In this document: piece after piece, positions 43,425 through 51,365 of the stretch
Numbering within the stretch: the first letter of the stretch is position 1
Layout: each line of letters begins with the position of its first letter
Translations under genes and position numbers: made by a program
The notes under the pieces: model-generated
The model's input: only the letters and a program-made list of their open reading frames with translations
What the model was told of the DNA's origin: nothing
Databases searched by the model: none
Source: Pseudomonas izuensis
GTDB lineage: Bacteria; Pseudomonadota; Gammaproteobacteria; Pseudomonadales; Pseudomonadaceae
Length of the DNA: 64,000 nucleotides
Direction of reading: 5' to 3'
Assembly (NCBI RefSeq): GCF_009861505.1
Contig: NZ_WTFT01000020.1
Coordinates: 53,539-117,538, forward strand

Positions 43425-43506
43425 TGTAGGAGCTCTGGCTTGCCAGCGAAGACAGTGTCACTGACACACCGAGGTGTCTGGATTCGCTGGCAAGCCAGCT
43501 CCTACA
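43425..43506. repeat. Paired REP element
   Basis: TGTAGGAGCTCTGGCTTGCC and its complement; the core is TGGCTTGCCAGCGAA, a second REP family in this window (also at 54519-54592). Confidence 0.88.
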
Positions 43507-43523
43507 GGTCATGTGTATTGCCA

Positions 43524-44393
43524 TCAACCTTTTTTTGCCGCCTTCAGGCATTTCAAATCGCTGAAATCCTTCCTCACACCCTCGATTTTTGTCAGCAATC
43601 GCTGACGCTGCTCTGGCGTGCTTTCGGCCATCAAATCCACAAACAGCGAACGCGCCAGGGCTTCGGTCTTGGCGAAAGCCTGGCGGTATTCCGGTGTCCA
43701 CAAGCGCTCACGATTCACCAGAAGTGTCTCGATTCGCTGTGGGAATTCAGGGCCGTGACGTTGCGCCACCGCCGCACTGAACTGTTTCTGCCAGTGGACA
43801 CGGTTGGCGATCCATTGCGTATTCTGGTCACCCAGGGCATTGGACCACGCGACGACACGCTGTTGTTGCGTGGGGCTGAGTGGCCCGAGCCAATCACCCA
43901 GGCGTTTCTCCATGCGCTCGCCACGGTCCTTGATCTGCTGCTCGAGGGGCGGCTTGAGGTATTGCGCCTGGCGTTTGCGCTGGTCCTTGGCGAAAGCCTC
44001 GTTCATTTCAGCGACCTGCCTGTCATCCAGTCCTTGCAGCAACTCGATGGCCGATGGGGTGATTTCCCGGGCGGTCTCGGCGATGGCCTGTTCGGCCTCT
44101 TCGGTGCGCGCTTGCAGCGCGGCATCGGTGACCTGGTTGGTCGCGACCATGGTCTGCAAGCGGTCCAGCCAATCCAGATAGCCCGGCAATTGCGTGGTGC
44201 AGTGCCAGGTCAGGTGTTCCTTGAGACGTTCATTCAGCCAGTTTTTTTGTTCGCCGTTCATGTCCAGGTAGTCGCTGAGCGTCCAGGGAATGATGACGTC
44301 GAGGTTGCGGTAAGCCAGGCCCATTCGACTGCATGCGCCGAGGGCGAGGATGAGTGTGAGCACGAAGGCAATGTGCCTTAACCAGCGAGACAT
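43524..44393 (-). CDS. DUF6279-family lipoprotein
   Basis: 289 residues. The signal peptide ends at the lipobox ALGACSR (Cys at residue 21). The mature part is long, helical and charged, matching the DUF6279 lipoproteins of Pseudomonas (YRNLDVIIPWTLSDYLDMN near the start). Function unknown. The +2 residue is Ser, so outer-membrane sorting is expected. Single gene, followed by a REP pair. Confidence 0.85.
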   Translation of the reverse strand: MSRWLRHIAFVLTLILALGACSRMGLAYRNLDVIIPWTLSDYLDMNGEQKNWLNERLKEHLTWHCTTQLPGYLDWLDRLQTMVATNQVTDAALQARTEEAEQAIAETAREITPSAIELLQGLDDRQVAEMNEAFAKDQRKRQAQYLKPPLEQQIKDRGERMEKRLGDWLGPLSPTQQQRVVAWSNALGDQNTQWIANRVHWQKQFSAAVAQRHGPEFPQRIETLLVNRERLWTPEYRQAFAKTEALARSLFVDLMAESTPEQRQRLLTKIEGVRKDFSDLKCLKAAKKG

Positions 44394-44649
44394 GGGCGAA
44401 TCCTTGCGAAAGCCTGGCTTCGGGGTCTGATTCTCATGTGAACGCAGGATGAGCCCGGCAGTTCAGCCGATCAAGGGAGGGCGAGCGAGAAGAGTACGTG
44501 GCCTGGTGGCTGAGCAGGTTTTTATGAGCGCTGGCGGAATTGGGAGGGGGATTGCGGGGAGGGTTCCAGTCCAAGCGCTTCGAAGCTCAAAGCGCTTGTG
44601 GACCAGGTGATGCCTGAGGTATTACGTTTTGGCTCTTATTTCTTGGCTC

Positions 44650-44838
44650 TTATTTCTTACCCAGGGTGATCTGCTTGGACGGGCCGAACGTCTGGCCGCT
44701 GACGCCCTTGGCAATTTGCTGGATTTCACCGCCGGATTTGAGGAACGCAGCGATCTGGTTATTGATCGATTCGCTGGTTTCGACGGCTGGAGCTGGCTTT
44801 GCTTTGCTGGTGGATGCTTTTACGCGCATGGCGGCCAT
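44650..44838 (-). CDS. Small protein with a SutA-like FLxxGGxIQxI motif
   Basis: 62 residues from the ATG at 44838 (MAAMRVKAS); the 21 codons upstream in the open frame are not convincing. The core SINNQIAAFLKSGGEIQQIA resembles a short conserved piece of the Pseudomonas RNA polymerase-binding protein SutA (FLSRGGKVQEI), though the acidic N-terminus of SutA is absent and replaced by a basic, Ala/Pro-rich one. Two tandem copies of a 15-base sequence surround the stop codon region. The resemblance is local and may mean nothing; function unknown. Confidence 0.6.
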   Translation of the reverse strand: MAAMRVKASTSKAKPAPAVETSESINNQIAAFLKSGGEIQQIAKGVSGQTFGPSKQITLGKK

Positions 44839-45189
44839 TAACCTGTAGAAAATTAACTTGGCCAGGCATCGTACAGGAATTACCTGCAATTTGCTTGGCA
44901 AATATCCCGTGGAGCATTCACGACGGGTGCAGGATAAAAGGCGGATTATTATTGGAAAATATCCCCTAAGTCGCTGTTTTAAATAAAAACATGGATCGAC
45001 AGAATAACGATTTTGGCTGGGTTGAGAGCGTCGAAAATTGTCGGGGTGGTCAGACGAGCGGCCACTCGGGTACGGCGAAATCCAGGAAAATTAAGGCCTT
45101 CGGAGGATTTTCTCGCGCCACCGGGCCGGCCGCCGAACGCGGCCGGCAAAACCGGGTAGAATGCCGCCCACGCAATGAGGGTATTGGAC
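44839..45189. other. Intergenic stretch with a GC-rich hairpin before the CvfB gene
   Basis: No convincing gene. The left 150 bases are AT-rich, probably promoter DNA. A perfect 9-bp GC-only hairpin (GCCGGCCGC with GCGGCCGGC, 45125-45147, 5-base loop) lies 42 bases before the cvfB-like start. Confidence 0.5.
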
Positions 45190-46026
45190 ATGGCTTTAGT
45201 CGGGCGTTACAACAGTTTGCAAGTGGTTAAACACACTAACTTCGGTTTATATCTGGACGGTGGCGCGGATGGCGAAATACTTTTGCCTAATCGTTATATT
45301 CCAAAAGATATTCCCAGCGAAGATGAAGACTGGCTCAATGTTTTTGTTTATCTGGACAGCGATGACAAACTTATCGCGACGACAGAAAAACCGAAAGTTC
45401 AAGTCGGTGAATTCGCCAGCTTGAAAGTTGTTGAGGTCAACAGCATCGGTGTGTTCCTCGATTGGGGCCTGCCGAAGGATCTGTTGCTGCCGTTTTCGGA
45501 AGAAAAGCGCCAGATGTCGGCCGGCGAATACGCCGTGGTGCATGTCTATCTCGACAAGCACACCCGCCGCATCACCGCAACGGCTCGCCTGGACCGCTAT
45601 CTGGACAAGACCCCGGCCAACTACACCCCGGGCCAGGAAGTCGACCTGCTGGTTGCCGAAGCCACCGAAATGGGGTTCAAGGCGATCATCAACAACAAGC
45701 ACTGGGGCCTGATCCACAAGAACGAAATCTTCAAGTTCATGCGCGCGGGCAAAGAAGAGAAGGGCTTCATCAAGGAAGTTCGTGCCGACGGCAAGATCAG
45801 CCTGAGCCTGCAGCCGGTTGGCCAGGAAGCGGCCACCAGCCTGAACTCGAAGATCCTCGCCAAGTTACGTGAGAACAATGGCACCCTGGCAGTCAGCGAC
45901 AAGAGCGACCCGACGGTGATCAGCAGTATGTTCGGTGTCAGCAAAGGCAACTTCAAAAAGGCCATTGGTGCGTTGTACAAGAATGGCCAGATTGTCATTC
46001 ATGCCGATCGCATTGAACTGAGCTGA
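45190..46026 (+). CDS. CvfB/YitL-family S1-domain RNA-binding protein
   Basis: 278 residues from the ATG at 45190. Three S1-like units can be seen: GRYNSLQVVKHTNFGLYLD (about 4-60), VGEFASLKVVEVNSIGVFLD (70-130) and the third around GQEVDLLVAEATEMGFKAI (150-210), then a C-terminal winged helix (SSMFGVSKGNFKKAIGALYK). CvfB in Staphylococcus is a virulence regulator; in Pseudomonas the protein is uncharacterised. It probably binds RNA. Confidence 0.88.
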   Translation: MALVGRYNSLQVVKHTNFGLYLDGGADGEILLPNRYIPKDIPSEDEDWLNVFVYLDSDDKLIATTEKPKVQVGEFASLKVVEVNSIGVFLDWGLPKDLLLPFSEEKRQMSAGEYAVVHVYLDKHTRRITATARLDRYLDKTPANYTPGQEVDLLVAEATEMGFKAIINNKHWGLIHKNEIFKFMRAGKEEKGFIKEVRADGKISLSLQPVGQEAATSLNSKILAKLRENNGTLAVSDKSDPTVISSMFGVSKGNFKKAIGALYKNGQIVIHADRIELS

Positions 46027-46034
46027 CACCGACA

Positions 46035-46168
46035 CTTGTAGGAGCGAGCTTGTCTCCGGGCGGCGCTCCGACGATGGACTTCAGGGCACCGCTGGGCATC
46101 TGACAACCCGCGTTATCGTTGGCCTCCATCGTCGGAGCGCCGCCCGGAGACAAGCTCGCTCCTACAAG
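46035..46168. repeat. Large inverted repeat with perfect 43-bp arms, extended REP
   Basis: CTTGTAGGAGCGAGCTTGTC...GACGATGG (46035-46077) and its exact complement (46126-46168). The outer part matches other REPs; the inner CCGGGCGGCG-TCCGACGATG block is shared only with the element at 59864. Confidence 0.92.
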
Positions 46169-46283
46169 GGGTAATTTCTGTACTTCTGGTTAATAATCGA
46201 TATTTGCACCCCGACCTCGTGTCGGGGTTTTGCTTTTACTGCCGAGTCACTGCCATGGATCGTGTTGTTGTCGAGGTTTTCCG

Positions 46284-47216
46284 GTGAGCGCCACCCGGCG
46301 TAGCGCCGATGGATTCGCCCTGCAGGTGATGTTGGGGTTGTGCCTGGTCTGGGGCGTTCAGCAGGTCATGATCAAGTGGGCGGCGCCCGACATCGCGCCG
46401 GTCATGCAGGCGGCCGGGCGCTCGGGCATGTCTGCATTGCTGGTGGGATTGTTGATCTGCTGGAAGGGCGGTTGGAATCAGGTTGGCAGCACCTGGCGCG
46501 GCGGGTTGTTGGCCGGTGCGTTGTTCGGTCTGGAGTTCTTCTTCATTTCCGAAGGCCTGCAATTGACCACGGCCGCGCATATGTCGGTGTTCCTCTACAC
46601 TGCGCCGATTTTCACCGCACTGGGTGTGCACTGGCTGTTGCCGAGCGAGCGTTTGCGGCCTGTGCAATGGCTGGGGATTTTCCTCGCATTCGTCGGGATC
46701 GCCATCGCATTTGCCGGTGGTGTGTCCTGGGACAATCTCGATTACCGCATGTTGATGGGCGATGCGCTGGGCGTGCTGGCCGGGGCGGCGTGGGGCGCGA
46801 CCACAGTCGTGGTGCGGGCTTCGCGGTTGTCGGAGGCACCGGTGACGTTGACCTTGTTTTACCAACTGATCGTCGGCTTCTTCGGTTTGCTGTTGATCGC
46901 GCTGCTCAGTGGTCAGATCACCCACGTCAGCCTGACCCGCGTGGCGCTGGCCAGTGTGCTGTTTCAAGGCGTGGTGGTGTCGTTCTTCAGCTATCTGATC
47001 TGGTTCTGGTTGTTGCGCCGCTATCTGGCGGCGAACCTGGCGGTGTTTTCGTTCATGACGCCGTTGTTCGGCGTCACGTTCGGGGTGGTGTTGTTGGGCG
47101 AAAAACTGAGCCTGAACTTCGTCATGGGCGCGATTCTGGTGCTTTTGGGCATCACGTTTGTCAGCGCCGAGCAGTGGGTGCGTCGTCGTTTGCGCAGAGC
47201 GCTTGGGCAGTCCTGA
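46284..47216 (+). CDS. EamA/DMT-family transporter
   Basis: 310 residues from a GTG at 46284, with GAGG 7 bases upstream. Ten hydrophobic segments in two repeats of five, the EamA layout; LGLCLVWGVQQVMIKWA opens the first and WLLRRYLAANLAVFSFMTPLFGV lies late in the second. Family members export amino acids or other metabolites; substrate unknown. A LysR gene of the same orientation follows after 78 bases, possibly its regulator. Confidence 0.9.
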   Translation: MSATRRSADGFALQVMLGLCLVWGVQQVMIKWAAPDIAPVMQAAGRSGMSALLVGLLICWKGGWNQVGSTWRGGLLAGALFGLEFFFISEGLQLTTAAHMSVFLYTAPIFTALGVHWLLPSERLRPVQWLGIFLAFVGIAIAFAGGVSWDNLDYRMLMGDALGVLAGAAWGATTVVVRASRLSEAPVTLTLFYQLIVGFFGLLLIALLSGQITHVSLTRVALASVLFQGVVVSFFSYLIWFWLLRRYLAANLAVFSFMTPLFGVTFGVVLLGEKLSLNFVMGAILVLLGITFVSAEQWVRRRLRRALGQS

Positions 47217-47294
47217 GCACCGTCCAGCCTGGGTCGATTGACATTCTCTAGAAAAGAATAATAGTGGGTGACTTGTTCTTTTTTGGAGAATGCC

Positions 47295-48188
47295 ATGGAA
47301 TTCAGCCAATTGCGGATTTTCCAGGCGGTGGCGCAGGAAGAGTCCATCACCCGTGCCGCCGAGCGGCTGCACCGGGTGCCGTCCAATCTGTCGACCCGGC
47401 TCAAGCAGCTTGAAGAACAATTGGGCGTTGAACTGTTCGTTCGCGAGCGTCAGCGTTTGCAATTGTCGCCCGCGGGAAAAGTCCTGCTGGACTACACCGC
47501 CAGGCTGTTTGCCTTGCACGACGAAGCCCATGCCGCGGTACAGGGTGGACAACCGGCCGGGGACTTCGTACTGGGCACCATGTACAGCACCGCCGCCATT
47601 CACCTCCCGGCGTTGCTGGCGCGCTATCACAAGCGTTACCCGGCGGTGAACCTGCAAGTGCAGTCCGGGCCCAGTGGTGAGTTGCTGGAAGGCTTGCTCA
47701 CCGGCCGGCTCGATGCGGCGCTGGTGGACGGACCACCGGAACTGGCCGTGCTCGATGGCGTGTTGTTGTGTGAGGAACGGTTGGTGCTGATCAGCGAGTC
47801 CGATCATCCTCCCGTGCTCAGTGCAAGGGATGTGGAAGGGCGTTCGGTGTTCACCTTTCGTCAGGGCTGTTCCTATCGCATGCGCCTGGAGTCCTGGTTT
47901 TCTCATGATCATGCGGCGATGGGCCGGGCGATTGAAATCGAATCCTATCCGGGAATGCTCGCCTGTGTGATTGCCGGCTCGGGCGTGGCGCTGATGTCGG
48001 AGTCGATGCTTGCCAGCCTGCCGGGGCGTGAGAGCGTGGCGGTCCATCCGTTGCCTGAACCGTTTGCCAGCGCAACCACCTGGCTGATGTGGCGCAAGGG
48101 CATGGTCGGGGCCAACCTGAATGCGTGGATCGAGGAGCAACAGGCGCTCTTTCCGTCGGCGCAAAGCCTGGTCCGCGCGATTGCGTGA
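47295..48188 (+). CDS. LysR-family regulator
   Basis: 297 residues from the ATG at 47295 (TTGGAGAATGCC upstream). The N-terminal HTH (FSQLRIFQAVAQEESITRAAERLHRVPSNLSTRLKQLE, in two parts) is canonical LysR, with a substrate-binding domain after residue 90. It follows an EamA transporter gene and precedes the PA1414-like gene; in PAO1 I recall a LysR gene (PA1413) next to PA1414. LysR proteins of the PtrR group often control such exporters. Ligand unknown. Confidence 0.9.
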   Translation: MEFSQLRIFQAVAQEESITRAAERLHRVPSNLSTRLKQLEEQLGVELFVRERQRLQLSPAGKVLLDYTARLFALHDEAHAAVQGGQPAGDFVLGTMYSTAAIHLPALLARYHKRYPAVNLQVQSGPSGELLEGLLTGRLDAALVDGPPELAVLDGVLLCEERLVLISESDHPPVLSARDVEGRSVFTFRQGCSYRMRLESWFSHDHAAMGRAIEIESYPGMLACVIAGSGVALMSESMLASLPGRESVAVHPLPEPFASATTWLMWRKGMVGANLNAWIEEQQALFPSAQSLVRAIA

Positions 48189-48327
48189 TTTAATGCCATC
48201 GGATTGTGATCGATTCAGTAACAGATCATTGCCACTTTGGGCGAGCATTGCTCAGGACTTCGGACTATTATCAGTTTCAAGCGGCTACAGAATTCCGGTC
48301 GCTCGGCACTACCCTGAAGGGGGCATC

Positions 48328-48456
48328 ATGAAAGAGAAAATCCAAAACTGGCTGCATGACCTGGGTGTCGCGCTCGGTTTGATCGAACCGCCTCTGCAAC
48401 CTGTGCCCATTCGCACCGACGATGAACAACGCCGACGCCAGCAGCGTCGTCGATAA
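48328..48456 (+). CDS. PA1414-family small protein
   Basis: 42 residues, MKEKIQNWLHDLGVALGLIE then PPLQPVPIRTDDEQRRRQQRRR. A short amphipathic helix with a proline hinge and an arginine tail. It matches what I remember of the PA1414 family, whose transcript in P. aeruginosa is the source of the low-oxygen-induced RNA SicX. GGGGGC precedes the ATG. No clear Anr box (TTGATNNNNATCAA) was found upstream. Real gene very likely, function unknown. Confidence 0.72.
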   Translation: MKEKIQNWLHDLGVALGLIEPPLQPVPIRTDDEQRRRQQRRR

Positions 48457-48482
48457 GCACGAAGGGCTTAGCGAAGGGGTTG

Positions 48483-48617
48483 CTGTGGCGAGGGGATTTA
48501 TCCCCGTTCGGCTGCGAAGCAGTCGTAAATCGCTTTATGCGGTCCGCCAGATACAGCCCGATTGTATGGTCTTGGGGCTGCTTCGCAGCCCAACGGGGAT
48601 AAATCCCCTCGCCACAG
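48483..48617. repeat. Inverted repeat with about 40-bp arms
   Basis: CTGTGGCGAGGGGATTTATC...GCGAAGCAG and its near-complement (48578-48617), of the GGGGATAAATCCCC type; a third REP-like family in this window. Confidence 0.9.
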
Positions 48618-48676
48618 GGCTGTGTGTTCGCCATATCAATTCTAATTGCTAATCAGGGCGCATTTGACATCAAGTC

Positions 48677-48928
48677 TCAATGCCGCCCGATCTCCATCAA
48701 AAACCGACTCAAGTCGTTCGCCGTACTGGCTGTCTTGAGCATCCGGTCTTCTTCGGCGGTAAACGCCGTCAAGCCGAGTTCGTCTTCCAGATGGAAGATC
48801 AGCTCTTCAATATCCGATTTATCCAATCCCAACTGCACCAGACTGGTGTTGTCGTCGAAGTCATCCCGACCTTCCAGCAGGCGGCTGATGTAGCGATGCA
48901 CGGCGGCACGAACGGCAGCTTTTTTCAT
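48677..48928 (-). CDS. ACP-like protein lacking serine at the normal attachment site
   Basis: 83 residues from the ATG at 48928 (MKKAAVRAAVHRYISRLLEG); the open frame upstream overlaps the MBL gene and is not family-like. The fold reads as acyl carrier protein: LLEGRDDFDDNTSLVQLGLD then KSDIEELIFHLEDELGL. Aligned with AcpP without gaps, the phosphopantetheine serine of DSL is lysine (DKS), with a serine one position later. It is probably a carrier with altered attachment or a non-acylated ACP homologue. The neighbour on the same strand is an MBL hydrolase, whose stop lies 56 bases upstream. Confidence 0.75.
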   Translation of the reverse strand: MKKAAVRAAVHRYISRLLEGRDDFDDNTSLVQLGLDKSDIEELIFHLEDELGLTAFTAEEDRMLKTASTANDLSRFLMEIGRH

Positions 48929-48984
48929 GGTGATCTTCGAGGGCGTTATTGTTTTGGTGGCCCCGGGCTTGAGTACAGCAGGCT

Positions 48985-49710
48985 TCAGCCGTGTGAGCGC
49001 TGCCACTCGTCAATCATGTGGCGCAGATGTTCCCCGGAAAAGCTGCCGAAATGCCCGCCATGCACCGTACGGATCGGCAGGGTGCGCAAGCGTTGCAGGC
49101 TACGTGCATAGTCGTCGAGGTTGGAGTGATAAGCGTCTTCGATCAGCGGCCCGTCGTAAATGATGTCGCCGCTGAACAGGGTCTCGGTGGCCGCTTCATA
49201 CAGGCTGATGCCGCCCGGCGAGTGTCCTGGCGTGTGCAGTACTTGCAGCACCCGGTTGCCCAGGTCCAGCACATCGCCTTCTTCGATCATACCCGTGGCC
49301 GGCGCGGCCTTGACCCGATATTCGGCATAGCACAACGGGCAATCGGGGTGCGCCTCGAACATGTCGTCACCGACAAACATCCGGCTCAAATCGTTTTCGC
49401 CGTCCGGTGCGGCCAGGATCTGCGCTTCGGCCGGGTGTACCAGGCGTTCGGAAAACTCGTGGTGCCCGGCAATGTGGTCGAAATGGCAGTGGCTGGCCAC
49501 CGCCACCAGGGGGCGCTCGGTGATCCACGGCAATTGCTCGCGCAGGCTGACCAGCCCGGAACCGCTGTCCAGCAGCAGGTCCTTGTCGCGCCCCTGCACA
49601 TGCCAGAGATTGCAGCGGTAGAAAGGGCGAATGTAAGGCTCGTGAATCAAACGAATGCCGTCGCTGAGTTGTTTGACCTCGAACCACTGATCGCGAGAAA
49701 CAATTTTCAT
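48985..49710 (-). CDS. MBL-fold metallo-hydrolase
   Basis: 241 residues from the ATG at 49710. The metal ligands are ASHCHFDHIAGHHEF (HxHxDH near 75), HTPGHSPGGISL (near 162) and FSGDIIYDG (near 182). The layout is that of glyoxalase-II-like or quorum-quenching-like hydrolases; substrate unknown. It lies between the ACP-like gene and the sodium:solute symporter gene, all on the minus strand. A thioesterase role on the ACP-like partner is a guess from position. Confidence 0.88.
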   Translation of the reverse strand: MKIVSRDQWFEVKQLSDGIRLIHEPYIRPFYRCNLWHVQGRDKDLLLDSGSGLVSLREQLPWITERPLVAVASHCHFDHIAGHHEFSERLVHPAEAQILAAPDGENDLSRMFVGDDMFEAHPDCPLCYAEYRVKAAPATGMIEEGDVLDLGNRVLQVLHTPGHSPGGISLYEAATETLFSGDIIYDGPLIEDAYHSNLDDYARSLQRLRTLPIRTVHGGHFGSFSGEHLRHMIDEWQRSHG

Positions 49711-49796
49711 CAAGGGTTTTCTCCAGACGAAAAAAAACGGGTGTGGCAACCGACGCCACACCCGTCGAAGAAAAGCATCAAGTCGTTATGTTCAGC

Positions 49797-51176
49797 TTAG
49801 GCGGCGCTGGTCACCAGTGCCGGGCGACGGGACATCAGGCTGACCACCACGAAGCTCACCAGACCTGCAACCAGGCTGTAGTAGATCGGGGTGTTGGCGT
49901 CCAGACCGTCCTTGAACATGAACAGCAGGGCAGTGGCGAAGCCCAGGCTCATGCTGGCGATGGCGCCGGCGGTGGTGGCGCGTTTCCAGAAAATCGCCCC
50001 CATCAGCGGGATCAGCATGCCGCCAACCAACAGGTTGTAGGCCAGGGTCAGGGCGCTGATCACGTCGTTCACTACCAGAGCGATACCCAGTACGACAAGA
50101 CCGGTCAACAGGGTCACCAGGCGGTTCAGGCCCAGGCTCGATGCTTTACCGCCGCGCAGTTTCGGCAGCAGGTCTTCGCTCAGGGTGGTGGCGGCAGCCA
50201 ACAGGCCGGCGCTGGCGGTGGACATCATGGCGGCCAGTGCCGCGGCGATGACCAGGCCTCGGATACCGTCCGGCAGGGACAGTTTCACGATGGCGGCGAA
50301 CGCGTTGTTGACGTTGTCCAGATCCGGGATCAGTACGTGAGCGGCCATGCCGATCAGGGCGCAGGCCAGACCGTAGATGATGCAGTAGATACCGGCAGCG
50401 GTACCGGCAACCTGAGCCACTTTGGCGGTCTTGACGGTGAACACCCGTTGCCAGATGTCCTGACCGATCAGGATGCCGAAGAAGTAGATCACGAAGTAGG
50501 TGATGATGGTGTCCCAGCCGATGGTGGTGAAGCTGAAGCTCGCCGCCGGCAGTTTGGCCACCAATTGATCCCAGCCGCCAACGCGGTACATGCAGATTGG
50601 CAACAGGATGAACATCAGGCCAACAGTCTTGATCACGAACTGGACGATGTCGGTCAGGGTCAGCGACCACATGCCGCCGATGGCCGAGTAAATCACCACG
50701 ACGCCACCACCGAGCAGTACCGAAATCCAGAACGGCAGGCCGAACAGTACTTGCAGCACGGTGCCGATCGCCAGGATCGAAACGACGCCGATCATCAATG
50801 CGTAGGCCAGCATGATGACCGCGCTCGCGGAGCGGGCCATCGGGTTGTAGCGTTTTTCCAGCACCTGGGTAACGGTGTAGATCTTCAGTTTCAACAGCGG
50901 TTTGGCGAGGAACAGGTTCAGCGCCACGATCCCGCAACCCAGTGCGGCGCAGAGCCAGAAACCGGAGATGCCATGCACGTAGCCCAGACGCACGGTGCCC
51001 ACGGTGGACGCGCCGCCGAGGACGGTGGCAGCCATGGTGCCCATGTACAGGGTCGGGCCGAGGTTACGACCGGCGACCAAAAAGTCTTCGTTGGTCTTGG
51101 CCTTGCGCATGCCGTAGTAGCCGAGTATCAGCATCGCGGCGGCGTAGATGAGTACGACGAATAAATCCAAAGCCAT
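49797..51176 (-). CDS. Sodium:solute symporter of the guanidinobutyrate locus
   Basis: 459 residues with about 13 membrane helices; the SSS signature regions YGMRKAKTNEDFLVAGRNLG near the start and GGMWSLTLTDIVQFVIK (near 175) are present. It should import a guanidino compound, polyamine or amino acid with sodium. In PAO1 I recall such a gene (PA1418) in the cluster that ends with gbuA and gbuR. All genes from here to gbuA share the minus strand; a REP pair separates this one from the next. Confidence 0.88.
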   Translation of the reverse strand: MALDLFVVLIYAAAMLILGYYGMRKAKTNEDFLVAGRNLGPTLYMGTMAATVLGGASTVGTVRLGYVHGISGFWLCAALGCGIVALNLFLAKPLLKLKIYTVTQVLEKRYNPMARSASAVIMLAYALMIGVVSILAIGTVLQVLFGLPFWISVLLGGGVVVIYSAIGGMWSLTLTDIVQFVIKTVGLMFILLPICMYRVGGWDQLVAKLPAASFSFTTIGWDTIITYFVIYFFGILIGQDIWQRVFTVKTAKVAQVAGTAAGIYCIIYGLACALIGMAAHVLIPDLDNVNNAFAAIVKLSLPDGIRGLVIAAALAAMMSTASAGLLAAATTLSEDLLPKLRGGKASSLGLNRLVTLLTGLVVLGIALVVNDVISALTLAYNLLVGGMLIPLMGAIFWKRATTAGAIASMSLGFATALLFMFKDGLDANTPIYYSLVAGLVSFVVVSLMSRRPALVTSAA

Positions 51177-51243
51177 TATGGCGTGTCTCCGATTGTCTTT
51201 TTTATGTGGAACTAAAAATCAATTCCTGGGCAAACATCGTTCC

Positions 51244-51335
51244 CTGTGGGAGCGTGGCTTGCCCGCGATAAGTACGCCGCGGTCTGTCAGGCAGACCGCG
51301 TCATCGTTCATCGCGGGCAAGCCTCGCTCCTACAG
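51244..51335. repeat. Paired REP element
   Basis: CTGTGGGAGCGTGGCTTGCC...CGCGAT and its near-complement at 51310-51335, between two permease genes. Confidence 0.87.
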
Positions 51336-51365
51336 GTCATGCGTTGACCACAGGTAATGCGTTTA

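Noticed and set aside
44572..44598. Inverted repeat CAAGCGCTT...AAGCGCTTG as a terminator
   Set aside because: No T tract on either strand; the AAGCGCTT core is self-palindromic, so chance symmetry is likely.
44991..45230. A 79-residue ORF before the CvfB gene
   Set aside because: No ribosome site, runs into the real gene in another frame, and covers a GC hairpin.
46236..48248. A 670-residue minus-strand frame opposite the EamA and LysR genes
   Set aside because: It spans two well-supported genes and their gap, with low-complexity Gln/His/Arg sequence; shadow.
48189..48260. Possible Anr box TTGTGATCGATTCA upstream of the PA1414-like gene
   Set aside because: Both half-sites deviate too much from TTGATNNNNATCAA.
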